DNA of 25,907 nt from a virus. The DNA is taken from IMG/VR virus record IMGVR_UViG_3300005563_000679, positions 1 to 25,907 of that record, one strand, 5' to 3'. The notes under the pieces are model-generated. The model worked only from the letters and a program-made list of their open reading frames with translations, was not told the DNA's origin and made no database searches. A program made the position numbers and the translations under genes. This document shows, piece after piece, positions 7,118 to 12,949 of this stretch; the first letter of the stretch is position 1; each line of letters starts with the position of its first letter.

Positions 7118-7795
7118 ATGCCAGCCGGACCACGCCCGATGACGGCCACCGAGAAGGAGGCCTTCACCCTGCACGCGCAGCTCGTCCCGGTCCAGACCAT
7201 CGCCGAGCAGCTCAAGCTGACCCGGCCGCAGATCGCGGCCGCGGTCGACCTCGGCCGGCTCCACGCCCGGGCCGCTCTGCAGCCGACCGCCGTTCCCGCG
7301 CCGGCCGCGCAGCCGCCCCGTGTCCGCAAGGCCTCCGTGCGGCAGCTGCCCGGTGCCACCATCGCGCCGTCGCCCACGCTGGCCGAGCCCGCCGACCTGA
7401 AGCCCGACGCCGGCGAGCGCGCGGCCGCGGCGCCACCGACAGTCCCGGCCGCTCCGAGGCGGCCAGCCCCGAAGCAGCAACTGCGCAGTCCCATCAAGCA
7501 GCCCGGCAAGCCCGTCGACCGCGGCGAGAAGATCCGGACCCTGCGAGCGGTCGTCGAGGTGCTGCGCGAGCAGCTGGCCAAGAACGAGGCCGAGCTCGCC
7601 GAACTCCTCGACACCACCCCGGAACCGGCGCCGCCGGCCGCGCCGCCCACGACGGCCGCGGGCCTGGATCCGGCCACCTCGCGCAAAGCCCGCGCCTGGG
7701 CCGTTGCTGCCGGCTGGGCCGTCCCCGCCGACGGTGAGCGGCTGCCCGGCGCCATCGTCCTCGCCTATCTCGCAGCCCATGGAGGCACACAGTGA
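7118..7795 (+). CDS. HTH plus coiled coil plus Lsr2-like C-terminal DNA-binding domain
   Basis: 225 residues, ATG two bases after the previous stop (a second in-frame ATG at 7139 is an alternative). Residues about 25-49 form an HTH (VQTIAEQLKLTRPQIAAAVD). A Pro/Ala linker follows, then a coiled coil at about 136-166 (IRTLRAVVEVLREQLAKNEA). The last 39 residues, ARAWAVAAGWAVPADGERLP then AIVLAYLAAHG, follow the C-terminal domain of Lsr2 (REWA..NG..V...GRIP..V..AY). The RGR hook that enters the minor groove is replaced by GER. Lsr2 is the actinobacterial xenogeneic silencer, and phage or prophage-encoded relatives (for example CgpS of Corynebacterium prophage CGP3) are known. It likely binds DNA as an oligomer; the target is unknown. 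Confidence 0.68.
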   Translation: MPAGPRPMTATEKEAFTLHAQLVPVQTIAEQLKLTRPQIAAAVDLGRLHARAALQPTAVPAPAAQPPRVRKASVRQLPGATIAPSPTLAEPADLKPDAGERAAAAPPTVPAAPRRPAPKQQLRSPIKQPGKPVDRGEKIRTLRAVVEVLREQLAKNEAELAELLDTTPEPAPPAAPPTTAAGLDPATSRKARAWAVAAGWAVPADGERLPGAIVLAYLAAHGGTQ

Positions 7796-8232
7796 GCACC
7801 TCGCGCCACCGCCGCCAGCCCTGGCAGAAGATCGGGCCCCGCATCGCCACCACCGCCGTCATCGGCGCCAACGCCATGTGGATCATCCACACCGAGAACG
7901 GGCTGCTGCACCTGACAGCGCTCGCGTTCGGCGTCGGCGCGGTCGTGCTGATCCTGGGCACCTGCTCCTACGCCACCAGCATCGGCTGGCACCGCGGCCG
8001 CCACCGCTACCTCGTGCAGGCCGTCGCCTGCGCCCCGCTGCGCCGCCCCCTGCACCCGATCGGTGTCGAGCACCAGGACGACGACACCGACGCGACCCTG
8101 GCCCTGACCGACGCCATCAGCGCCGACAACTGGGCGGCTGAGGAGCCCACCCTGGAACTGGACGAGATCCGGGGCCCGCGCCGGTTCATGACGGCCGACC
8201 TGGTCGCCGCCGCAGAGGTGCCCGGACCATGA
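7792..8232 (+). CDS. Small membrane protein with cytoplasmic tail
   Basis: 146 residues, GTG start overlapping the previous stop. A basic N-terminus (RHRRQPWQKIGPR) precedes two hydrophobic stretches at about 18-33 and 38-58 (LLHLTALAFGVGAVVLILG), a helical-hairpin membrane topology. The remaining 80 residues are hydrophilic and acidic (HQDDDTDATLALTD, EEPTLELDEIRG) and by the positive-inside rule should be cytoplasmic. No family was recognised. Phage membrane proteins of this size include superinfection-exclusion factors, but nothing here proves that. Confidence 0.62.
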   Translation: MSTSRHRRQPWQKIGPRIATTAVIGANAMWIIHTENGLLHLTALAFGVGAVVLILGTCSYATSIGWHRGRHRYLVQAVACAPLRRPLHPIGVEHQDDDTDATLALTDAISADNWAAEEPTLELDEIRGPRRFMTADLVAAAEVPGP

Positions 8233-8597
8233 GCCCAGCGACCGCTTCCCGCTCCGCCGCACGCCTGACGTTCCTGCAGGAAGCCGAGACCCGGTACCGG
8301 CGCGCCTCGCTCTCACCCGCGGCCGTGCCGGGCGCCGGCCTCGGGCTCGGCCCGATCCGCGAATCCGCGGCCGATGTCCCGGAGCTGATCGCTCTGGCCC
8401 GGGCCGGGCTGCGCGCGCAAACCCTGCTCGAGCAGCACGCCGGCTGGGCCCAGCGCCTGGAGCGCACGTGGCAGCTGCACGAAGCAGTCGATCGCGGCGG
8501 CGGCCTGCTCGTGTGCCAGGAATGCACCCGGCCGTTCGCCACCGCCCTGTGGCCGTGCCTGACGATGCAGGTTCTCTTCGGCTTGGAAGAGCCGTAG
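8229..8597 (+). CDS. Helical protein with CxxC, end of early unit 2
   Basis: 122 residues, ATGA overlap with the membrane-protein gene. It is mostly helical (PELIALARAGLRAQTLLEQH, then AGWAQRLERTWQLHEA) with a C-terminal LVCQECTRPF...LWPC, one CxxC plus a later Cys. From memory this helical-plus-CxxC pattern is frequent in actinophage early regions without a known function. It is the last gene before a 244-bp gene-free, hairpin-rich stretch. Confidence 0.62.
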   Translation: MSPATASRSAARLTFLQEAETRYRRASLSPAAVPGAGLGLGPIRESAADVPELIALARAGLRAQTLLEQHAGWAQRLERTWQLHEAVDRGGGLLVCQECTRPFATALWPCLTMQVLFGLEEP

Positions 8598-8614
8598 ACG
8601 CGGCCCCTCAGACC

Positions 8615-8697
8615 GCCTGCCGACGGTTGCCCCCCGGCCGTCAGCAGGCACCCCGCCCGGCAGCCGGACTCCATAACCCCCGGTCCGGCTGCCGGGC
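8615..8697 (+). terminator. Tandem strong hairpins A and B
   Basis: Hairpin A: GCCTGCCGACGG (8615-8626) against CCGTCAGCAGGC (8638-8649), 11 of 12 positions paired. Hairpin B: two perfect 15-bp arms, 8655-8669 and 8683-8697, around a 13-nt loop. Neither is followed by a U-run, but such tandem GC-rich hairpins after the last gene of a unit are typical of actinobacterial terminators. A structured-RNA function is the alternative. Confidence 0.6.
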
Positions 8698-8761
8698 CCA
8701 GACCACCGAACCCCCCGGAAGGGGAGTACCGCCGGGCCGCGGACCTCGGGTTCGCGGAGGG

Positions 8762-8791
8762 ATGCCGGCGATGAGGCTGGCCGCCTGTTGA
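8762..8791 (+). CDS. Possible leader peptide (9 or 6 codons)
   Basis: ATG at 8762 opens a 9-codon frame reading MPAMRLAAC, and the in-frame ATG at 8771 gives MRLAAC; both end at TGA 8789-8791. The Shine-Dalgarno GGAGGG at 8756-8761 sits too close to the first ATG but about 9 bp from the second, so 8771 is the better start. The last codons (Ala-Ala-Cys-stop) lie in the 5' arm of hairpin C, so a ribosome here would melt it. This is the geometry of attenuation leaders, but with only one Cys codon it is weak evidence. Confidence 0.3.
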   Translation: MPAMRLAAC

Positions 8792-8808
8792 GGGACAGGC
8801 GGCCGGCC
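8775..8808 (+). promoter_or_regulatory. Hairpin C, 14-bp stem just upstream of the 8842 gene
   Basis: GGCTGGCCGCCTGT (8775-8788) pairs with ACAGGCGGCCGGCC (8795-8808). There is one U-G wobble and the loop is the six bases TGAGGG. It lies 22 bp before the Shine-Dalgarno (GGAGA, 8830-8834) of the next gene. It may be a terminator, an RNA-processing or stability element, or an attenuator linked to the short reading frame it overlaps. Confidence 0.5.
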
Positions 8809-8841
8809 GCCCACAGACCTGAAGACGATGGAGAACCCGAT

Positions 8842-9255
8842 ATGAGTACCCCAAACAAGGTCCTGCTGCAGCAGACGCTGACCTATATCAAGCGGTACCC
8901 CGACACCTGGTACCAAGGGGACTGGTCTTTGCAGACCGACTGCGGCACGGCTCACTGCTTCGCAGGCTGGGCCGTCAAGCTCGGCGGCGTCACGCTGGAC
9001 GAGGACGACGAAGTCCTTCGCGCCAGCCTGCCCAGCCCGGACGAGCTCCAAAAGCACATCGACGACGACCCGGCCTCGCCCGGTTACGTCCACGTCTCGG
9101 TGGCCGCGCGACACCTGCTCGGGCTGACGCCGGAGCAGGCGGAGGAGCTGTTCAGCGGCGCCAACGCCGTGGAGGACCTGGAGCGCATCGTCGCTGAGCT
9201 GTGCGCAGACGCCAGCACTGGCAGCGACAGCGACGTGGCGAAGGCCGGCGGCTGA
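8842..9255 (+). CDS. Conserved actinophage family protein (CGTxxCFAGWA motif)
   Basis: 137 residues. The ATG at 8842 has Shine-Dalgarno GGAGA 7 bp upstream and begins MSTPNKVLLQQTLTYIKR. The core DTWYQGDWSLQTDCGTAHCF then AGWAVKLGG, followed later by AARHLLGLTPEQAEELFSG and a final LERIVAEL helix, is a layout I recognise from many actinobacterial phages and plasmids. I know no characterised member. The C-x4-C pair and invariant AGWA suggest a small folded domain rather than a disordered accessory. It overlaps the next gene by one base (TGATG). Confidence 0.72.
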   Translation: MSTPNKVLLQQTLTYIKRYPDTWYQGDWSLQTDCGTAHCFAGWAVKLGGVTLDEDDEVLRASLPSPDELQKHIDDDPASPGYVHVSVAARHLLGLTPEQAEELFSGANAVEDLERIVAELCADASTGSDSDVAKAGG

Positions 9256-9692
9256 TGGCGCTGCGCTTCGATTCCCCGATCGCCGAGCTCGGCTGCACCA
9301 CCGAAGCTCCGAAAGCGCTGCGCGCCGCCGGCATCGACACCATCGGCCAGCTGATCGCCCTCACCGAGGACAACGCCAAGCAGATCAAGGGCCTCGGCGA
9401 GTACCGCCTGGCCGACGTGAAGGCCGCGATGGCCAAGAACCGGCTGCGGTTCGCCACCGCCCCGCTGATCGCCCGGCGGTGCAACGACTGCCCGGTGTGT
9501 CCCGGGTGCGGCAACCCGCGCGCCATCGAGCCGAAGCAGGTCGTCGCCGACGTCGCCGGCCGGTTCAAGCACACCGGCGAGGAGGTCCTGCCGACCTGCG
9601 ACGACTGCGACGCCCACCACCGGTCCCTGTTCGCCGGGGCTGCCGGAAAGCAAGCGGTGAGGGGCCCGCGAGGAGGTGCTCATGCCGCGTGA
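9255..9692 (+). CDS. HhH protein resembling the RNA polymerase alpha-subunit C-terminal domain, plus zinc ribbon
   Basis: 145 residues. Residues about 6-62 follow the bacterial alpha-CTD closely: PIAELGCTTEAPKALRAAGI then DTIGQLIALTEDNAKQIKGL then GEYRLADVKAAM. The matching alpha pattern is P-hydrophobic-..L..T...CL..-I..IGDL...TE......LG..SL.EIK. The positions equivalent to E. coli R265, N268, K298 and S299, which contact UP-element DNA, appear as E, K, Y and R, so DNA contacts would differ. The second half has CNDCPVCPGC and CDDCDAHH, a probable zinc ribbon. It may be an RNA-polymerase or sigma-interacting factor; a generic HhH DNA-binding protein is the alternative. Confidence 0.65.
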   Translation: MALRFDSPIAELGCTTEAPKALRAAGIDTIGQLIALTEDNAKQIKGLGEYRLADVKAAMAKNRLRFATAPLIARRCNDCPVCPGCGNPRAIEPKQVVADVAGRFKHTGEEVLPTCDDCDAHHRSLFAGAAGKQAVRGPRGGAHAA

Positions 9693-10020
9693 ACTAAAGC
9701 CGCACGGCACGCCGGGCCGCTACCAGCGCCACATCAAGGCAGGTGAAGAGGCGTGCGATGCCTGCCGTGAGGCCCGGGCGCAGTACACCCGCGACTACCG
9801 CGCCGGCAAGGTCGCGGCGCGCGAGCCTGCGCAGTGCGGCACGCTCCCCGGCTACTACACACACCGATACCGCGGTGAGAAGGCCTGCCGCGCGTGCCTG
9901 GATGCCTACGCCGAATACACCAACGACCGCCGGGCCAAGATCCGGCAGGCAAAGGCCGAGCGCGCGGCGGCGTTGGACGCGGCCTGGGCCGAGGTCCTCA
10001 CCGAGGCAGGTGTCGCCTGA
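9682..10020 (+). CDS. Two-repeat Cys/His protein, copy B
   Basis: 112 residues, paralogue of the 6547-6909 product. Modules begin at residue 5 (KPHGTPGRYQRHIKAGEEAC) and about 52 (CGTLPGYYTHRYRGEKACRA). The first module has PHG where the others have PCG, so one metal ligand would be His or missing. The C-terminal tail (AAALDAAWAEV) matches copy A's tail (FEAMLADAWAEV). The start ATG 9682 has a near-perfect AGGAGG 5 bp upstream (9671-9676) and lies inside the end of the previous gene. An in-frame GTG at 9676 is the only alternative. Confidence 0.7.
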   Translation: MPRELKPHGTPGRYQRHIKAGEEACDACREARAQYTRDYRAGKVAAREPAQCGTLPGYYTHRYRGEKACRACLDAYAEYTNDRRAKIRQAKAERAAALDAAWAEVLTEAGVA

Positions 10021-10097
10021 TGCCCGCGTCAGCCCTCGACGTCGGCCAGAACCGGCGCCGTTCCAAACCGGCCGCAACGGCCGTGCGGGCCGCATAG
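10020..10097 (+). CDS. Possible 25-residue peptide
   Basis: ATG at 10020 shares its first base with the previous stop (TGATG). The frame reads MPASALDVGQNRRRSKPAAT and ends at TAG 10095-10097. It is basic and has no own Shine-Dalgarno, so translation would depend on coupling. Apart from this, the 122-bp gap before the initiator gene holds only a Shine-Dalgarno (AGGGCGG, about 10127-10133) and a 9-bp iteron fragment at 10134-10142. Confidence 0.3.
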   Translation: MPASALDVGQNRRRSKPAATAVRAA

Positions 10098-10142
10098 CAC
10101 CGCCTTGAACATCAGCACACGTACGAAAGGGCGGTACCGGCA

Positions 10143-11129
10143 TTGGCCACGTTGAAGCACCAGGCACTCGGCAACTACGCCTGGATGCAGGTCATTCGCC
10201 GCTCTGACCTGCCCCAGCAGATCAAGGTGGTGGCCTTCATCCTCGGTATCAGCGCCGACGCCGACGGCTCCAACGCATCGTGCGGACAGAAGCGGCTCGG
10301 CGACGAGGCGATCTGCGATGAGCGGTATGCCCGCGACTCGGTCCAGGCGCTGGAGCTACTGGGCCTGATCGAGGTGACCCGCTACGGCCGGACCGCCACG
10401 GACGCGAACACCTACCAGCTGACCACACCCGGCGGGGACCTGCCGGGCATCCCGATGCGCCGTGACCCGAAGGGTGTGCCGCTCGGTTTGGACGGTGAAC
10501 CGCGGGTTGGGAAGCGTCCGAAACCGCCGGCGCTGCGCCCGCTGCTGGCGTCGCTTCAGGGCAGGCAGCTTCCGGAGCGGCCGATGCCGGTGGAACGTAC
10601 CGGCAACCCCGTGTCGGAACCTGACCCTGACGTCCCTGTGGATAACTCGGACGGTACCGGCAACCCGGTGCCGCTACAGCTTGTCGAGGATCCAGAACCT
10701 ACTGACGAGTACCGGCAACCCGGTGCCGCTACGGACCCTGTGGATAACCAGCCGTACCGGCAACCGGTTGCACGAGTACCGGCAACGGGTTGCACGAGTA
10801 CCGGCAACCCGGTGCCGCCTACCAATCTCTTCCTACTTCTTCCAACTAACTCACCTCAGGTGACCCAGTCACCTACCCGAGACGGTGACGCCTGTGGACG
10901 AAGCGAAGAAGTGGATGAAGAGTCCGAGCCGCCGCCGGCCGACGACGAACTCGACACCGCCCGCGCTGTCCTTGCCGCGATGCGACCGGCCGCCGCGACC
11001 GCTTGGCGCGTCGCCGGCCGCCGCGCACTCGAAGCCGACGGCGTCCCGCTCACCAAACGTGGCGTCGAGATCCGCGCCGCCCACCTCGCCACCAGACCCA
11101 TCGACAACGCCGCCGGCGGCGCAGCATGA
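10143..11129 (+). CDS. Winged-helix replication initiator candidate (origin inside the gene)
   Basis: 328 residues from a TTG start (AGGGCGG upstream). Residues about 22-97 read LPQQIKVVAFILGISADADG, ASCGQKRLGDEAICDERYAR, DSVQALELLGLIEVTRYGRT. This is the helix-turn-helix_36 / DnaD-like winged helix typical of phage and plasmid replication initiators: 'screen for a marker, then helix, then LGLIE wing'. A Pro-rich linker (about 100-240) encodes the iteron cluster, and a C-terminal helical domain (TARAVLAAMRPAAATAWRVA) follows. In lambda, the O initiator gene also contains the origin. No helicase gene lies next to it, so the helicase is presumably recruited from the host. A transcription regulator is the main alternative. 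Confidence 0.65.
   Translation: MATLKHQALGNYAWMQVIRRSDLPQQIKVVAFILGISADADGSNASCGQKRLGDEAICDERYARDSVQALELLGLIEVTRYGRTATDANTYQLTTPGGDLPGIPMRRDPKGVPLGLDGEPRVGKRPKPPALRPLLASLQGRQLPERPMPVERTGNPVSEPDPDVPVDNSDGTGNPVPLQLVEDPEPTDEYRQPGAATDPVDNQPYRQPVARVPATGCTSTGNPVPPTNLFLLLPTNSPQVTQSPTRDGDACGRSEEVDEESEPPPADDELDTARAVLAAMRPAAATAWRVAGRRALEADGVPLTKRGVEIRAAHLATRPIDNAAGGAA
10637..10645 (-). promoter_or_regulatory. DnaA box 1
   Basis: TTATCCACA on the - strand, a full match to the consensus TTATNCACA bound by host DnaA. It lies between iterons 1 and 2 inside the initiator gene. It is embedded in CCCTGTGGATAAC, which recurs at 10736-10748. Confidence 0.65.
10739..10747 (-). promoter_or_regulatory. DnaA box 2
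   Basis: A second perfect TTATCCACA on the - strand, 102 bp from the first, between iterons 3 and 4. Same orientation and same flanks (CCCTGTGGATAAC), so the box and its context are duplicated. Confidence 0.65.
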
Positions 11130-11272
11130 GCCGCTTCACCGGCCCATGCGGCCGCGGCGCCACCCGAGACGACCGCCGCGAGGCCCGCCTCGAAGCCGAA
11201 GCACGCGCCGACGTCACCCCGACGGAACGACGCCGACCCAACCCGACACCACCCGAAAGGGACTGCGAATGA
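11126..11272 (+). CDS. Basic 48-residue peptide
   Basis: ATGA overlap with the initiator stop. The product is highly charged (GRGATRDDRREARLEAEARA, TERRRPNPTPPERDC), probably a single helix with a disordered tail. No family was recognised. Support comes from the coupled position and from a following minigene that continues the overlap chain. Confidence 0.45.
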   Translation: MSRFTGPCGRGATRDDRREARLEAEARADVTPTERRRPNPTPPERDCE

Positions 11273-11298
11273 TCCACACCATCCGGGCCAGCCGATGA
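11269..11298 (+). CDS. Nine-codon minigene bridging two genes
   Basis: The frame MIHTIRASR runs from ATG 11269 to TGA 11296-11298. Its ATG overlaps the stop of the previous gene (ATGA), and its stop overlaps the next gene's ATG at 11295 (ATGA). A Shine-Dalgarno-like AAAGGG lies upstream. It may exist to carry ribosomes from one gene to the next rather than for its product. Confidence 0.35.
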   Translation: MIHTIRASR

Positions 11299-11516
11299 AG
11301 CCCATGACCGCCCGCCTGACCTGCCACGCCGACGACTGCGTCAACACCCGCCGCCGCGACCAGCTCATGTGCCGCGCCTGCTGGAACCAGGTCCCGCAAG
11401 ACATCCAGGAGGCCGTCTACGCCGCCTACGACCCGTCCGCCGGCTACCGCCAAAGCCCCGAGTGGGCCGCGGCCGCGCAGCGCGCCATCGCCTCCCTACG
11501 ACCGGAGCAGACCTGA
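11295..11516 (+). CDS. Small four-Cys zinc-finger phage protein
   Basis: 73 residues. Cysteines at 10, 15, 26 and 29 (TCHADDC, LMCRACW) form a treble-clef-like site. It is followed by NQVPQDIQEAVYAAYDP and a final helix SPEWAAAAQRAIASL. The pattern 'LMCRxxWxxVPxxLQxxVxxAY' then 'SPEY..A...AI' is a family I recognise from many phages, function unknown. An in-frame ATG at 11304 would remove only three residues. It overlaps the next gene by one base (TGATG). Confidence 0.65.
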   Translation: MKPMTARLTCHADDCVNTRRRDQLMCRACWNQVPQDIQEAVYAAYDPSAGYRQSPEWAAAAQRAIASLRPEQT

Positions 11517-12949
11517 TGCCCACCAACGACCCCATCACCACCGGCCGGCTCATCGCCTCCATCCGCGAAGGCATCGCCACGCAGCCAGCGCTGACCGCCC
11601 AGGCCCGTCCGGTCGCCGACAGTTTCACCACGCTCATCCACTATCGGCTGCCGAAGGTCACAGCCGCCGACGGCGACCTGATGATCCACATCGCCGCCTT
11701 CCTCGCCGATGTCATGACGGCGCTGACCGCGGCAGGCGACGCCCCCGTCGACGCGATTACGACCGCAACCAGCGCCATCGCCATCGCCGGCCTCAAGCTC
11801 CACGACAGTGGCGAAACCCCGACCGCCGACGACGACGCCGAGACCGCCGACGCCGCGGCGAGGCTGCGCGCCTGGTTCCAGGCAGAGGGCCCGCTGGTGA
11901 TGGACGAGGAAGACCTCGACGACGTGCAGAAGGTGCTCGCCGCGTACGAACGCGGAAGGACCGCGCAACCGGCCAACGGCGACCCGTGCGCGGTCTGCTA
12001 CTGCCGGGGCTGCCCGCAGTGCGTCAGCCTGACGCCCCCCAGCGAGGTGTGCTTCTGTCGCAAGGCCATGCGGCCCGAGCCTGCGAAGGCGGACGAGCAC
12101 CAGCCGCCCGAGACGCCGACCGTCCCCGGACCGCAAAGCGAGCGCAAGATCAGCGATGCTGCGATCCGCGCATACGCCGCCGTGCTCATCCAGGACTACG
12201 CGGCCGGACTCGACTACCTCGACCTCGCCGAGCACATGTTCGTCGATACCAGCATCGGCGGCGTCCTGCTCGCCGACCTCGACGGGCCCGAGATCGATGA
12301 CGTGCAGCGACGCATTCTCAGCGCTGCACACACCGCCGCGATTGCCTCTTCGTGGCCGCACAGCCGACAGGACGCCCCCAACCGTGCCGCCGTTGAGGCG
12401 GCCGAGACAACGGGCGGCGAGCAGGCGCAGGGGGCGGCGGGACGCGTGGGGGCGTTCCTGGACGACTGGCCCCACGGCGACGTCGTGTGGTTCGCCAACG
12501 CCGAGGACGTCGCACCGCTGACAATCGCCGACCTCCGCACCGTCCTGGCCGAACTCGAGCGGCTGGCGCCCGTGGAACACGAGCTCGTGGCGCGAAAGCG
12601 CGAAGACCGCAACGTCGACCGCACGCTCGCGCTGCTGCTGACGCGGCTCGGCGGCGACGTCGAGTTCAGCCGCGTCGAGATGGAGGCCGCGCCGCGGCAC
12701 GGCGAGTTCGTAACCATGCAGACGGTGACCGGCGGGATGCGGCTTGCGTTCCAGGCGGCCGCTGAGGCCCGTGCCGAGCTGGTCACCTGGTGCCGCATCA
12801 TGTGCGTCGGCCCGGCCTGTGCCAAGCCGTGCGACGACTGCCGACGCGACAGCGCACGGAACGCCAAGATGCCCAGCGAGATCCGCGCGTCCGTCACCGC
12901 CGCCCGGGCAGAGTTCGGGCTGCCGCCAGAGACAGGAAACAAGTCGTGA
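11516..12949 (+). CDS. Unrecognised 477-residue protein with Cys clusters
   Basis: ATG start sharing a base with the previous stop. Layout: an N-terminal helical domain (about 1-115, with VADSFTTLIHYRLP and FLADVMTALTAAGD); an acidic segment; a Cys cluster around 160-185 (CAVCYCRGCPQCV, CFCRK); a helical middle (IRAYAAVLIQDYAAGLDYLD); a segment LDDWPHGDVVWFANAEDVAP that resembles actinophage-specific insertions; and a C-terminal cluster CVGPACAKPCDDCRR. Two metal-binding clusters are likely. It may be a fusion of several small early modules. Start choice and boundaries are firm because both ends overlap neighbours. Confidence 0.65.
   Translation: MPTNDPITTGRLIASIREGIATQPALTAQARPVADSFTTLIHYRLPKVTAADGDLMIHIAAFLADVMTALTAAGDAPVDAITTATSAIAIAGLKLHDSGETPTADDDAETADAAARLRAWFQAEGPLVMDEEDLDDVQKVLAAYERGRTAQPANGDPCAVCYCRGCPQCVSLTPPSEVCFCRKAMRPEPAKADEHQPPETPTVPGPQSERKISDAAIRAYAAVLIQDYAAGLDYLDLAEHMFVDTSIGGVLLADLDGPEIDDVQRRILSAAHTAAIASSWPHSRQDAPNRAAVEAAETTGGEQAQGAAGRVGAFLDDWPHGDVVWFANAEDVAPLTIADLRTVLAELERLAPVEHELVARKREDRNVDRTLALLLTRLGGDVEFSRVEMEAAPRHGEFVTMQTVTGGMRLAFQAAAEARAELVTWCRIMCVGPACAKPCDDCRRDSARNAKMPSEIRASVTAARAEFGLPPETGNKS

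Larger units (their letters stand above)
8598..8841 (+). promoter_or_regulatory. 244-bp gene-free, hairpin-rich leader or intergenic region
   Basis: No protein gene of normal size fits here. It contains, in order, hairpin A (8615-8649), hairpin B (8655-8697), a small alternative-pairing zone around 8737-8760, a strong Shine-Dalgarno GGAGGG (8756-8761) with a very short reading frame, and hairpin C (8775-8808). The next gene starts at 8842. A and B probably end the upstream transcript. The part from 8737 onward may regulate the downstream unit. No promoter could be placed with confidence. Confidence 0.55.
10597..10874. other. Putative replication origin: iterons, DnaA boxes and AT-richer tract
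   Basis: Six copies of GTACCGGCAAC start at 10597, 10654, 10709, 10754, 10776 and 10798. The last three are spaced exactly 22 bp apart (two helical turns). Most extend to GTACCGGCAACCCGGTGCCG. Two perfect DnaA boxes (TGTGGATAA, complement TTATCCACA) lie among them at 10637-10645 and 10739-10747. Directly after the last iteron comes a pyrimidine-rich, AT-richer tract (10820-10856), a candidate unwinding element. It is followed by TCACCT-C-AGGTGAC-CCA-GTCACCT (10851-10874). The whole cluster lies within the initiator gene's linker. Confidence 0.75.

Noticed and set aside
6286-7755. A 489-codon - strand frame across several early genes
   Set aside because: It crosses well-supported + strand genes with recognisable motifs (Cys-repeat, WhiB-like and Lsr2-like proteins). 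Its product is biased in composition and without motifs.
8468-8791. A 107-codon + strand frame running through the hairpin region
   Set aside because: Its first third is an off-frame of the 8229 gene and the rest crosses strong hairpins. Only the last nine codons have their own Shine-Dalgarno and are listed as a possible leader peptide.
10597-10821. CRISPR array suggested by regularly repeated GTACCGGCAAC
   Set aside because: Repeats are short, spacing varies from 22 to 57 bp, and they lie inside a coding gene next to DnaA boxes. The pattern fits iterons, not repeats and spacers.
11444-12700. A 418-codon - strand frame
   Set aside because: It is a shadow of the 11516-12949 gene, which has overlap-coupled ends and ordered Cys clusters.
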